Positions 45,242 to 58,449 of a stretch of DNA of 64,000 bases are shown in pieces. The stretch is from Buxus sempervirens. Its lineage: Eukaryota; Streptophyta; Magnoliopsida; Buxales; Buxaceae. The position numbers and the translations under genes were made by a program. How positions within the stretch are numbered: position 1 is the stretch's first letter; the number at the start of each line of letters is the position of its first letter. The stretch is from NCBI GenBank assembly GCA_947561395.2, contig OX387191.1, positions 39,672,939 to 39,736,938 of the forward strand, written 5' to 3'. Below the pieces are notes generated by a model. It was given only the letters and a program-made list of their open reading frames with translations. It was not told the origin of the DNA and ran no database searches.

Positions 45242-48200
45242 TGTAAAACCCCGACTCGAATTATATCTTAATTATTAAGATTAATTATCTAAAGTGTGAT
45301 TATTAGACTAATTAAGTATTTGTGTTATGAAGATGAGGTAAATGTGGATTATTCTTGAGGATTTAGAGAAATCAATTTAACTTTATGAAGGTTATTAAGG
45401 TAAGCTTAACTAATGTTGTTTCTCAATTCCAATTGTTTAAGGTACTCTCCAATTAGCTTTAGTAAATTGAAAATCAAATTCTGAAAAATTAAATTTATGT
45501 GTACCTAGAGTAATTCCCAAGTATACCTATGGTACCCCAAATTTTATCCCAGGTACCCTCCCGGATAACACTAGTGTATACCCATGTATACCCCAAAATA
45601 CTCCCAAGAATACTTAAAGTAATTCCTAAGAGTACCCAAGGTACCTCTCAAAAGTACCTAAAGTATCCCCTAAGAACACTTAAAGTAACTCTTAAGTATA
45701 CCCAAGGTACCCTCCCAATTACCACTAAAGTACCTCTTATATTACCCAAGGTACCCTTATTGTATACCCAAAGTACATCCATGTACTACTCAAGGTACCA
45801 TCCAAGTATACCTAGAGTACACCCAAGTATTACCAAGGGTACCACCCAAGTATGCCTAAGGTACACTCATGCATTACCTAAGGTACACCCAAGTATTGTC
45901 CAAGGTATCACCAAAGTATACCTAAAGTACACCCATGTATTATCCAAGGTACCACACAAGTGTTGCTTAAAGTACCCCCAAATTATACCTAAGGTACCCC
46001 ACTGTTTTGCCTAGGGTACCGCACATGTATACCTAAAGTACCCCTTATAGTACCTAAGGCACCTCACTCATATTGGCTAAGGTACCCCACTGTTTTGTTC
46101 AAGGTACCCCATTCGAATACCTAAAGTACCCCCTAATTATACTTAGGGTACCTCACTTGTATTGCTTAAGGTAACCCTTTGTTTTAACTAAGGTATCCTA
46201 CTGTTTTACTTAAAGTACCCCCTTGTTTTCCTGAGGTACATTCCCTTATACAACTAAGGTACCCCCTTTATATAACTAAAGTACCTCCAACATACCTAAG
46301 GTATATCTCCTATATTACCTAGGGTACACCCCCTTGTATTTCCTAGAGATATTCCTTTCATATAAGTAAGGTACCCCCACTGTTTTACCTAGGGTACACC
46401 CCTTATATAGCAAAAGTACCCCCTTTGTTTCACTAAAGTAACCCCTATATAAGTAAGATAACCCCCCACTATTTTGCCTAAGGTATAACCCCTCATATAG
46501 CTAAGGTATCCCCCTCATATAACTAAGGTACAACCCTTCTATAGTTAAGTACCCTTCTCAATATAACTGAGGTACACCCCCTAAGCTTATCTAAAGTTTA
46601 CCCCTTAGAATGACTAAGGTAAATCCCTTGAAACACTAAGGTACCCTCTCAATAACACTAAGGTACCCTCACACCAGGGTATCCCATCTGGTATAACTAA
46701 AATACCCCTAAGCATCCCTAGAGTATGCCTTTGAAATAGCTAAGGAAAATCCCTTGAAACACTTGGGTAACCCTTCAAATAACACTAAGGTACCCTCTAC
46801 TTATCACTAAGGTACACCCATACTTAACACTAAGGTATCCCTAGGGTTTTAGTTGAATAAAAGCTTTGTTTAGGGGCAGATTTGAAAGACCCAAAACTTG
46901 GGCATATAAAAGGATGCCCTAATTTCTAATTAAGTGTTTGAAAACCCATTTCTCTTGTCTTGGACGTATAGAACAAGAGAGGAAGATTGTGAGCTCACTT
47001 GAAAGCTTAAGCAAGAGGAGGAAGAAGAAGAAGAGGAGAGCTAGGAAAGAAGTTGTGCTCCTCCATTAACAAGTAAGTAGCAAACCCTTCCAAACAAAAT
47101 GAATTACCAAAATTCGTATTCTCTCTCTAGGGTTTGAGTTATTTGAAGAAATGATCTTGCATGTTGCTATTTGTTTATGAAATTCGTAGGTTTTGATTGT
47201 ATAATGCTCTTGCTTAGTTTCCTATTGATTTGCCGTGGATTTACAACCTCTATTGATTATATTTCAGATTAGGGTTTGAGATTTGTGTTTTGAATGAGGT
47301 TTCATGTGCTAGAATTGTGTTCATGTGGAATTGGGATGTTTTATGATCATCATATTTGATGTGGGAAGTATTGGAAATGATTTCTATGAGTTTTGAGTTG
47401 AAAGTAGCCTGGCCTATTACCTCAACGCGCGCATGTCCAACCTCAACGTCCGCGCGTTGAACCCTGTTTTTGAGAACTCTTCACCCTTTTTCTCTCCAAC
47501 CTTTTCTCAAACAACCCAAGCCTCTCGTATAGCACCCTTATTACAAGTAAATGTCCTGTGTATTTATTGCTCAATTTACTTAAGTCTTTACATGTAAAAA
47601 GATTTTACCCCCCATTTGGAACCAATAAAAATACTCTCAAGGCCCAATTCCCAACCAATAAAAAGTCAACTTTTCAGTTTATGCCTAAATTTCCAGTTTT
47701 CCCGATTTTCAAAAATGACCACTTTTTGAGTTTGATATCCAAATGAGTGATTCAGAAGCCTAGAAAATTCTAGATGATTTGTATACCCTCCAATAGACTA
47801 CAACCGAAATTTGAGCCCCAAACTCTTTGTAGATTTGTCTAGAAAAATTCTACACCGAAAAGTCAACGTTTTTAACCAGAATTAGAATATTTTTGAGGTC
47901 CAAAACTTTTTGTCTCGGAATCCATTGAATTTTGGTATGGTGACTTATGTAGGGATCCTAAGACTACTCCATTAAGCCAAAATGCATTTTGAGGGTTTTA
48001 CGATATTCGTTTTGATTTATTTGGATTTATGAAAACAAGGTTAAGAACTCTTTGGTGATTTGAATGATGAAGCTGAGGCTTCTTGTGGACTTACAAAGGG
48101 GCTGAGAGCCCATGGTAACCCGAAAGGCAGTGAGGCCTAGGGATTTAAAGGAAGGTGAACATGAGGTTCACCTGGTGTGGTTTTGTATTTCAAACAAATG

Positions 48201-49225
48201 GTGCTTTTATGAGATTGGTTTTACATAAACTGTTTTATTGGTTTATCGTGGGTTTGTATTGAGTCTAGTGGGCACAGAGACGGTTATGGATCCATGGTCA
48301 ATCTAGTTAGTGTATTAGTGATGGCTTGTCAAGTTAACACCCCGGGCCACATGTGCGTACCACCGTGTGGGATCGATGAGGCCTTCGTGTGGGATCGATG
48401 AGCTGCAGCGTGCCAGCCCATGCGTGGGTGCTTCACTTGTACGATGACGTGTGCGGCTTCGACGACAGGTAGTGAAGTGGCAAACCAGCTAAGGGTGTTA
48501 ACCCGATTTATAGACACACTAATCCACGAGTCCTGCTAAGTCATGTTTGCAATATTTGATTGTTTTATGGGACTGATTTCATATGTGATTTGATTGAGAC
48601 ATTTGACTTTGAATTTCACTTTATATCCGATTGAATTGCTTGGTTTACATTCAGTACCTTATATTGTGATTATTGTCATGATATTATAAAACTGCATAAA
48701 CTGTTTCTATGCATGCATGTTTGCTGTTTACTGGGACTTTATGTCTCACGCGTGCTTTGCTTTACCGGATTTGTTTTCAGATCCTCCTGGTGAGCCACGC
48801 ATTGGGGGTGAATTTAAGGAAGACACCGACTATAGACCTGAGGACTACTACTACTACCCACAATAGGACTCTTTTTTTTATGATGTTGTGTTTTGTTATT
48901 GCAAATGGGATGTAATTATTATTTTTGGACTTATACTCTTCGGAGATATCTTTTGTACATGTTTGAATATTTTGGAGAGAACATTGTGAATGGTTAGTTG
49001 CCTTAGTTGTATTTTGTTCACATATATATCATGTTTTGGAGATTATAATACAGATGATCTTTTGATTATATGGAAATTTTTATTCCATGCTTTTTTAGTC
49101 ATGCACTCTGATAATTACATTGTAATTGCCCAGGAATTGTGTTTATCAGGTTCTATTGGGCCCATAAGTAGGTCTCGGGGACGGGCCGGTGCCGTGATAG
49201 GCAGACTCGGATCCGGGGCGCTACA
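45242..49225 (+). mobile_element. Solo LTR G (Ty3/gypsy)
   Basis: Starts TGTAAAACCCCGACTCG and ends GGGGCGCTACA, with TSD CTTAC at 45237-45241 and 49226-49230. It is the opposite orientation of the A family (whose reverse complement starts TGTAAAATCCC and ends GGGGCGTTACA). Sense is plus: TATA box TATAAAAGG near 46906, donor-like CAAGTAAGTAG near 47073. A minisatellite fills 45525-46850. About 4.0 kb, no internal coding region. Confidence 0.92.
45525..46850. repeat. GGTACC-type minisatellite in LTR G
   Basis: Dozens of diverged units, about 20-25 bases long, follow the pattern CCTAAGGTACCCCNNNTTNTA. AAGGTACCCC and AAAGTACCCC dominate. GGTACC (KpnI-type) hexamers recur many times. It ends about 55 bases upstream of the LTR's TATA box. 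The plus frame 45529-46014 is open only because the unit lacks stops. Confidence 0.85.
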
Positions 49226-49270
49226 CTTACTTCCACTTACTGGTCAATCGGGGTTACTTAACATTATCTC

Positions 49271-52200
49271 TGTAACGCCCCGAACTCGATTGGGTCAATG
49301 CAAAATCGGCACCTAACCCGAATCCGAAGTGCCATTGGGCCCATAAAACATCAAATTACTAGACCAATAATATAATTCAATCAACATCAAATATCAGAGT
49401 GCAGAAATCTATTATCTATAAAAACCATTAATAAACGAAGATAAAATAAAATGTCATCCAATCTATCATGTCAAAAAAATTCAAGTCTGGTAAATGGGTT
49501 CTATCACTCTCACTCTCATAAACATCAAATCCATAAAATAACAAATAATTAATCATTGTCTCAATCAATTTATATCAACCTTCAATCTCATTACTCAGGA
49601 TAATAATAATCCTCTGGGAGAAAATCTGCAATCTCGTCCTGAGTATCAAACCTCAAGTCCCTATCTCGCATATCAGCTGAAATACAAAACAAAACAAACC
49701 CGATGAGATACGAATACCCCAATAGGTAACACTATGCATGAGAAAACCGTTTATACATAAAAATAGTCATTCTTTCATACTTGATAAAGAAAAAGGATAA
49801 ACATGATACAATCTCAGTAAATAAAACAGAAATCAAATAAGGACATTTCAGCAAATATAATTGTGCGCACCTGATTTCGGTCGCACGATGAGGCGCATGC
49901 AAAATGATGCATGCCTCGGGATTGTTTGGAGTCGCCACTACCTGATAGGGTGCAGGCAGACACCTGGGTGCCTAAGTTCTTCTACTAAGGCTTGGTCTGC
50001 GGCTTGAGATTCTAAGCAAGGTCTCATTTACAGTCCGGGGAAGTCCGTAGACACCCCGGTCTGCCCCGTCAAAAGACGGGTCCCATAGAATTCCCTGGTT
50101 TGAGTCAACTTTGGTCTCTTACTTACCCGATTCCTATTCTAGCATTCAATTTGGTTAAGTCTGGCGAGACCGCCAAAGTGGTGTAGATCCCTTTACTTGA
50201 TTTTATCTTCTTTGGTTAAAATGATCTGTGTTGGATTGGGCGGGCCCCGTTGGAAGGCCCGCGGATTCATTGGTGGGCTTGGTTGAGCCCACGTGTCCCC
50301 TGGTGGGCCTTGGTCTAGCCTGAGAGGCCCTTTGGGCTTGGTTCAAATGAATTGATTTTATTTAATGTTCAAGTTGGAGATTAAATTTAGTTCCATGCAA
50401 AAGTGGGTCTGGATTGACTTGCGGGCCCCTGAGTGGGCTTCGTCCTGGTTGCCAATTGTTTTGAGTTTATTTTCGATTAATCTTTGCCAAAATGGGCCAG
50501 GCTTTGGGCTTGGGCTTGAAAGCCCAAGGCTTCCTGAGTTAGGGCCTGGGTGCCCTAATCTTTGTTGGGTTCAATGGGCTTAGTGGGCTCGACAAGCCTT
50601 GCCCTTGGTCTCAGCCAAACCACAACATAATTTAAGCATGCATGCCCCGAATTGGGCTTTGGTGGGCTTCAATGGGTTTGGCCCACTCAATCAATTTAAT
50701 TACCTTTATTTAACAAAAAGGATGTTGGTCGGGCTTAGTGGGCCCCGTTGGAAGGCCCACTGGAATCAAATTGGACTGGGTGTCCGAGGCCCATCTCGGA
50801 AACCCGGAAACACTTCTGGTTCATCCGGATTGATCAAATAAACCAAGAAAATTAGCACAATATCACAAAATTATCAAAAATGCAGTCGAGCAGTGTAGCT
50901 GGCCTGAGATGCCAGTTACACACAAGGCTCAGTGTATCCGGCATCTTTAGCCGGCTATGAATAAGGCTCTATTGATCCGACCTGAGTTGCCGGATCAACA
51001 TACAGAAGCCTTTTTCGGATTTTTCAAAGGGGGTTGGGTTTCTGGGTCTTCTAGGATGTTTACATGGTTGTGTGGGCCCCTGTGTGGGCCCACAGTGGTT
51101 CACATGGAATCAAACGAGACTCTCTTCAAGGGTTTTGAAATCAAGGCCAAGGGAGATGGATTAAGATCCATCTTCTCCCTCATTTGAGCTAAAACTAGCA
51201 ACTAAGTAGGGACTTAAGTGTCCCTGCTTTGGTTTCTTCTCACCCTAAAAATTTCAGCAATCTCTACACATGAGTAAATCCACATATGGATCATCTAATG
51301 GACTCAAAGAGCATCTTGCATCATAAAAATGTGTGGTGTGTGCTTTATGTGTTTAGGAACTAAAAAACACTTCTATGCATGCGAAGATAGGATTGACCTC
51401 ACATGATAGTCAAAATAGCAACCAAACATGACTTAGAACCCCGATTAAAGTACATAAAATAGTAAAATAAACATGCCTATCAAACTTGCCATATACTAAC
51501 ACCATGCTTCATTCATACATATGCTTTAAACACCTAACCATGAGGGTAAGATTGCATGCATACCTAACTATAATCATATATGAATGGATAAAAAAAAAAT
51601 GTATCACACATCACATGTACTATAAACCTATGAGTCCAAATCACACATCTAGCTAAAATAGTATCTAAAGAAGGGAATAAGGGGGGTTACATGTGGGATA
51701 CATGAGACTCACACAAGAAAGGGAACATGCTCCCTTGGAATAATGGTGAGACAAGCCAAAAGAAGCATGACAAGTGCTTCCCAATGGGATCCTAGACACA
51801 CTTGTCAAGGCCTCTCGTCTTCCCATTCGGATACTAAACCTTCCTCTTACCATGGGAGGCCATCTTCATGAAGAAAATAAAGGAAAGATGGGGGAACAAC
51901 ATGCTAGAGAACACCTCATGGCAAGACAAAATAAAACTTTCCAATATGCTCAAAATCGCTTCATTTTTACATATGTGGAGTAAATGGTGGTGAGGAACAA
52001 TACCTTGGTGTTTTAACACCTTTTTGAGGTGTGTGGAGCTTCCTTGAAGTGAAGGAAGCAACTGGAGCCTTCCTCTTGCACCACTACCAGCAGCAAAGAC
52101 TCCTCTCTTGATTGTGAGGAAATGGAGAAAAAGAAGGGGAAAAGGGGTTGGGTAGTTTTTAGGTGGTGTCTTGGGTGATATGGGGGCAATGAGGGGTTGA

Positions 52201-54400
52201 ATGGGAGGTTTTCGGAGCAAGGATGAAGGGGGAGGAAGAGGTGGAAGCAGCCAAAAAGAAGCCAACTCGGGAAATGGGGCTGCTGGTGCCTTTTTATAGA
52301 AAACTTAATGTATCCGGCATTTAATGTCGGATACACTACACTTCCTTTGTATCTCGCATATTATGTCGGATACACTACACTTCCTTTGTATCCGGCATAT
52401 TATATCGGATACAAAACATAATAATTTCGAAAATTAAATGCCGCTGCGAATTTGTTGGCGAATCGGCGCAAATCTCGCTGAGCAAATCTTTGTATCCGAC
52501 ATTTGATGTCGGTTATACACAAACCTATGTGTATCTGATATATTTGACCGGATACAAATCAAAAAATTACGGATTTGCCCCTCAACTTGACCGATTCGAC
52601 CGATTTGACACTTTTGGATATCTACGGATTGCCCCTTGCGAATTTTGGTTTAGTCCCTGAGATTTTTAGCAACTTTTGGATATTTAAGATTTAGTCCCTG
52701 AGATATTTTGTTGCGTTGGCTGCCACGTGTGCAGTTCCTACGCCACGTGTGCAGTTTCCGGTTTTTTCGCTCAGAAACTTCGACAGCTCATATCTCCCTC
52801 ATCCGAACTCCGATTTGAGCAAACTCAGTTGCGTTAGACTCGTATCGGAGCCCTCTATCCAATGATATAGAGCTAAGCACTTGGCACAGGGTTCGAGGAA
52901 AAGTCAACTTTTGGCTCATCCTCAAGTTTGACCGGCCCACAGAACCTTCATTCGAACTCCGATTCCAGCAAACTTAGTTGCGTTGGACTCGTGTCGGGAT
53001 TCTCTATCCATTGAGATAAAGCAAGGTGGCCAATTTTCACTTGATCAAAAGGTCAAATTTCGACCCCTCAGGGTTTGACTTTTCTGCTAGGGTTTTCATT
53101 TTCAGCACTTCCAGGGGTGCAAAAATAAGGTGCTTACAATAATCTTTCCCAATATCATGATTTCCAGCATAAAAGTGAAATTAATCATAACCAAACCAAC
53201 CAACATATGTGTTTGTAATAAGCAAAAGCAAAACACTCCATCAAATGTCTTTGCAGGACTCATGAAGACAAGAAGACCTTTAATAGGAAATTCTCCGTTC
53301 ATTATGCCACCGTGTGACTTATGAGAAAAGCTAGTAAAATCCTCAAAGCTGAATCTCAATCTGATGATAAGAGGCCTAGTCATCGACTTATTGAGCACGA
53401 AACTCACGGAGTTTGGCACGTACCACCCAAGCATGCAGCCCCTGAATCAATACATGGGGATGGCCGCTTATCCGCATGTACAGGGTATTCACCAACAACT
53501 CTAACATCAAATGAGACCTTACAGACATGAAAACCTTCTAGAGCAAACTAACTTACAAAGGAAGAGCAAGCGCAAATTAGGAGTATCCAACCAAAGAAAA
53601 ACCTCTTTACTATTTAGCTTAATCCTATGGATCCATATGCAGCTATGCCCACTAGACACCAACAATAAAAATTACTCAAACAATATAGTTAGGTAATAAT
53701 GCCTAGAGGCATATCGGGTTTTCCAAAGCTTAAACTCTTTCGGAAGTTAATTCTAGAAAATAGTTTCAAGTGTAAAGTTCTTCTGAAGTTCAGAAATCAA
53801 GATACTTTCAAATACATTTTACTGAATAAGAAATTTCTCAGTCAAATCAAATCAAATGGTGAAATAACTCAAAAATCATTTTATTTTCGAAGTAAGACAA
53901 CCTTTTGCAAATACACCTAAATCCCTAAACAATTTGTTTAAAATATGATGGATCGTTGAAAACAGTTGTAAACACTCAATATTTATTGGTTGAGGTGTTT
54001 AACATCATTTAAAATCATTTGGTATTGAAATAACTCTTCAAATTCACAAAAATCAAGTTTGTGAAATGATCTCTCAACCACATCGCTTAGGCGACCTAGT
54101 TGGGTGGTTGTATATTTTAAAACAATTTTGAAAATCCAACAGGCACTCAACATAGGCACCCAGGCGATCTACTAGGCGACCTTAACCAAAACTCATTATT
54201 TTCTACCATCGCTCAACCTTGGTCGCTCAGGAGATCAGGTGGACGACAAACTCTTTAATTTACACATGTGAATCGCTCAGCTTCATCGCTCAAACGATCA
54301 TGCTAGGCGCTCGACAAACAGCCGCTAAATCAACCTCCAAAAACAAATTTTTATGCAATACACTATATTCTATGCAGCAAGATCATCTCTATTAGCTACA
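49271..54400 (-). mobile_element. LTR H (A-family), interrupted
   Basis: Starts TGTAACGCCCCGAACTCG in the same orientation as LTR A. Left flank is ATCTC (49266-49270); no matching right end was found. It contains the solo LTR at 49862-53138. After the TSD it resumes at 53144 with family sequence (GGATCCATATGCAGCTATGCCCACTAGAC near 53629-53657 in two parts) and runs to about 54400, where an Ogre-like piece begins. Whether it is solo or part of a longer copy is undecided. Confidence 0.65.
49862..53138 (-). mobile_element. Solo LTR (Ogre/Tat-like), inside LTR H
   Basis: Starts TGTGCGCACCTGATTTCGG and ends AAGGTGCTTACA, with TSD ATAAT at 49857-49861 and 53139-53143. Sense is minus: five U3 palindromes of TGTATCCGGC...GTCGGATACA type at about 52308-52560, a TATA-like box near 52291-52300, a CACCAAGGTATTG donor-like motif near 52003, palindromes of similar ATCCGGC core downstream at about 50893-50998, two GGGCCCCGTTGGAAGGCCC motifs (about 50241 and 50739) and GGAGTCGCCA at 49928-49937. 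Confidence 0.92.
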
Positions 54401-54770
54401 TGTAAGCACCTCATTTTTGCACCACTGGGAGTGCCAAAAGCAAAAAACCCTAACAAACAAGTCAAACCTTAGGGGGAGAAATTGACTTTCTAATCCATCC
54501 AAAATTGATTGCCATGCTCCTTCCTAGTGGATGAGAAATCCCGACACTGTTCGATACAACTGAGTTTGCCAGAATCGGGGTCCAGATGAAGAAGTTATGG
54601 GCATCTCAAATCCAAGGGGGCAGAAATTGACTTTCTGCTCAAGCTAAACTGACTGCCATTCCCTATCCCAGTAGATAGGAAGTTCCAACACGATTATGGT
54701 ACAATTGAATTTGCCAGAATTGGGGTTCCAGGAAGGCATTATGGGCAGAATCAAATCCAGGGAGCAATTT
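54401..54770 (+). mobile_element. Truncated Ogre/Tat-like LTR start
   Basis: Begins TGTAAGCACCTCATTTTTGC like LTR I and continues with the family's AAGTCAAACC and AACTGAGTTTGCCAGAATCG phrases for about 370 bases. It then changes into A-family LTR sequence (CCCGGATCAAGGC). The rest of this LTR may lie beyond later insertions. Confidence 0.65.
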
Positions 54771-57696
54771 TTTTTACCCGGATCAAGGCATTAACTAGTG
54801 GTACATAACAATCAGGTCAAAAGATGGATAATAAAAGAACTAAGAATCATCAAAGTCCTAGGAATCTTTAATTACTCTTTAGAACCAGAATCTTAATAAC
54901 AGGGCAAACTACAACTTAACTAATTCCCAAAACTTTACTAAATCACCTACTAACATTTTATAAAAATAAAAACACCTACATCAAATTGCTACTCTTGACT
55001 TCTGAATATTCTAGACTTCAAGCCCACTATCAGACTAACCCAAAGCATTCTTTCCGAGATCACTTGAAAACAAAACATTTAAAAGCAAGGATGAGATATA
55101 AAATCTTAACAAGTAGCAACATGCATGCAAGAAAACAATTTATATATATATATATATATACATATCCTTTACAAACCTTTCATGAGTTGAAAAACAGTAT
55201 CACAAGTATCGTTAAATCAAGACAAAGCCATAAAAATCAAATCCACAATTTTTTCCAAATTAATAAAAATACTTTTCCCAAAACAATTTATTATTTTTAT
55301 CATGTTATATTAATATTTCTTTCAAAACCATTCTTATCAAAACACGGCTAAAACAATCAATCAATCTCATCTCCGATGTAGGATGCAATCACGCAGTAAT
55401 CACATCTCCCCTGTATGATGCAATCCCGTCGGAATTACATCTCTCCCACAGGAGGTAGCACGTCTCTCCCGCAGGAGGTAACACACGCACATATCTCCCC
55501 TGTAGGATACAATCACATCATGACCACATCTCCCCCACTGGAGGTCACATCTTACCCATAGGTGGTCATCACATATCTCCTTTGTGGGATGCAATCCAAT
55601 CTGGATTACATCTTCCACATCATGAGGTCACATCTCACCTGCAAGCGGTCATCACGTATCTCCCATGTGGGAAGTAATCCAATCCTGGACTACACCTTCC
55701 CAACAGGAGGCCACATCTCACCCGCAAGTGGTAATCACATCTCTCCCCTGTGGGATGCAATTCAATCCTAAACTACATCTCCCCTAATAGGAGGTCACAT
55801 CTCACCCACAGGTGGTAATCACATCACCCCTATGGGATGCAATCCACTCTGGACTACATCTCCACCAACAGGAGGTCATATCTCAACCTCAGGTGGTAAT
55901 CACATCTCCCCTGTGGGATGCAATCCAATCTGGACTACATCTCCCCACAGGAGATAATCCATCTCTTCCACAAGAGGTAATCAAATCTCATCGGCAGATG
56001 GTAAACAAATCTCACATATAAAGTAGAATATCTTTGTTCAATTAAAAATCCAAAACCTCTTGTCAATACTCCTTCTATTTTCAAAACATAGGCTCAATGT
56101 ACCCAAACATGTTATAAAAATGTTTTAATAAATTTCAGAACATGAATCACATTTAAAACTGTGGTTTACCGGTGTAGAAATCAACTAAATCGATTTTAAA
56201 ATATACCAAAAATCCTTTTATTTACAAAGCAAGACAACCCCCTTTGCAAACAACCCTAAATCACTCAATAATTGTTTTTAAATACAAATGATCATTGAAA
56301 ATAGTTGTAAGCACTTAATATCTATTGGTTCATATATTTAAATTCATTTAAGAATCATTTTGTATTGGAATTGTTCTTTAATTAAGAAAAACAAAATTTC
56401 AGTGTTGGTCACTCAGCCCCATCACTTAGGCGATCTAGTTGGGCGGTCGACTATTTTAAAACAAAAATTTTAAATCAAAGGGTGCTTAGGTGGGTGCCTA
56501 GGCGACCACTTGGGCGACCTATTCTGTTTTTTTTTTTTCCGTTTGTGTAGTCACCTAGTCTATCGCTTAGGCGATTGGCTGGGCGACCTTATTTTAATTG
56601 TTTCTAATTAATTCACACCCATGATCACTTAGGCAATCATGCTGAGCATTCGAATCACTGTGGCTAAACCGAAGATAAAAGTTCTAATTTTTATGTATCA
56701 AACATCAAACTAACTCATCAAATTACTTCTAAATCATATATTTTCAACTTCTAAACATGTTAGATCATTCCAAATACATCTAAACATAGGTTTACAATAA
56801 ATTGAAATCAAAACCTAAGGAAATTAAATACTTTAAACATGCCTGACAACATTCATAAACCACATGTAAGATCAATCAAACCCACAAAATCTATAGTATA
56901 CAATACATGTATTAGTATCTCAAATCATCATATATTAATTATAAATCAAACTCAAACGATTAAACCTGAAATCATGCATCGATAAAACAAAATGGGGTGT
57001 TACTACTTGCCTCAAAACACATAACCCATCTCTTCAAGTACCACAAAAATCTACTATTATCGCACTCCACTGGAGACCTCAAAACACCATCTCCACCGTT
57101 TAGATTAAAGCTTTACTAGTCATGAATAAAATCCCCACATTTGACGATGATCCAATGGTCAGATTGTTCTAGATCGCACTTTGATTAACTTTGGTCAGAA
57201 ACTTCTGCAGCACTCTCTCTCTCTAAATTCCCCAAACGTGAGAGCCCTCCTTACTCCTCTTTTTCCTCTATACAATTTGATTAAAAGAAATCCTAATTCC
57301 TTCCTAAAGCCTCCCTTTTATAGGCTTACCAAAATTAAAGTCTTAATAGGGTTTGGAAGCCTTCTAACTAACCCCACTAGAAACTTTCTATTTTTCAATA
57401 TTTGCTCCTAATTTTTCTTTTTCTTAAATCTAATATAAAAGAAACTATTATTTCCTAATTTTCGTGCTAATTAATTTCCCTATTTCTAGTTATTACTAAA
57501 ACTCCCCAAAACTCCTCATCTCCTCAACTTAAGGCTCCTAATCAACTATAATTACTAATATGCCCTTTTCCCCATTTATTAAGCTATAAATATCATTGTT
57601 AATAATCAATATTAACCCAACTTAGGACTAACATAATTTCTCAAGTCTAAGAATAATCTAATTAATCTATTTAATTATTTACCTATAATTAGTAGG
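54771..57696 (-). mobile_element. Second A-family-like LTR copy (partial)
   Basis: Colinear with LTR A/H in outline: a degraded start (TTTTACCCGGATC), an ATGAGATATAAAATC...AACATGCATGC segment, a repeat array at 55380-56010, and a CTTAGGCGATCTAGTTGGGCGG segment near 56427 that parallels 54086 in LTR H. The right end is cut by LTR I at 57697. No TSD was found. Confidence 0.5.
55380..56010. repeat. Tandem array of about 60-100-bp units
   Basis: Units of the form CCCCTGTGGGATGCAATCC, then CTGGACTACATCTCCCC, then ACAGGAGGTCACATCTC recur about seven times with growing divergence to the left. The phrase GGAGGT alternates with CACATCTC. It occupies the place where LTR A has spaced GTACATGG/CATC repeats, so this LTR region seems prone to tandem amplification. 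Confidence 0.75.
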
Positions 57697-58449
57697 TGTA
57701 AGCACCTCATTTTTTCACCTCCCGGAAGTGCTGAAAATGAAAACCCTAACTAAAAAGTCAAACCCTAAGGGGACAAAAGTTTACTTTTTGATCAAATACG
57801 AGTTAACCACCATGCTTCTTCCTATTGAATATGAAATTTTGATACGGTTCTAACGCAATTGAGTTTACCAGAATCAGGGCTCGGATGAAGAAGTTATGAC
57901 CCAGTCGAACACAAGGGAAGAAAAAATTGACTTTCTGCTCAAACCCGGATCAGCTGCCCAATTTTATCCCTGCAGATAGATGATCCTAACACGTTTTTGA
58001 TACAATTGAGTTTGCCGGAATCGGAGTCCCAAAAAGGAAAATATAAGCAAAATTGGATCCCAAGGAGCAGTTTTGCCCTTCTGCTCAAAAGCTTAATCAA
58101 CTGCTCAATCTTGTCTTCGTGGACAGAGAATTCCGACACGATTCCAACGCAACTGAGTTTGTTAGAATCGGAGTTCGGATGGAGCAATTATGAGCAATTC
58201 AAACTCTACAGAAATTTGCCCATGTGGCAAAAATGCAGTGAAAGTACAACAGGACAAGAGAGATAAAATATCTTGAATAAAATATTAATTTCTTAAAAAT
58301 ATCTTGAATAAAATAATCATTTTTCACTAAAATATCTCATTTTACCAATTTAAAATAAATTAAAAAATCAAGAAAATTGATTCTCTCGTCAGGAGAGAGA
58401 ATGGGGTCGCATCAGTCACATCAATCAGTCAAATGGAATAAAGCACGTG

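Larger units (their letters stand above)
45011..49270 (+). pseudogene. MuDR-like transposase N-terminal fragment, split by LTR G
   Basis: Starts at ATG 45011 after an acceptor-like GTGCAG, reading MSQPRPEKSLFCYFYIGGEI then VIEQDKSVSYQ. A one-base shift in a G run (45103-45107) then gives GGRLDGFNISGNTKYDQFVR, then DVCSLFGISSVGLFMKYSLM, then HDMSAL. LTR G interrupts at 45242. When LTR G and one TSD copy are removed, the frame continues at 49231 as LPLTGQSGLLNIIS until LTR H begins at 49271. The layout (YxGG, then VCSLxGI, then a KYSL-type strand, then LPL..D/SGLLNI) resembles the N-terminal domain of plant MULE transposases. The catalytic region is not present before LTR H. Assignment is tentative. 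Confidence 0.45.

Noticed and set aside
45529..46014. 161-codon open frame
   Set aside because: It is the translation of the GGTACC minisatellite, a repeat of VP/YTQ-type words with no gene features.
54396..54405. GCTACA as the end of LTR H
   Set aside because: The five bases that follow (TGTAA) do not match the left flank ATCTC, and the next element starts at the same point.
55380..56010. CRISPR-like spacing of repeats
   Set aside because: The genome is eukaryotic, units are contiguous and diverge gradually, and there are no unique spacers of constant length.
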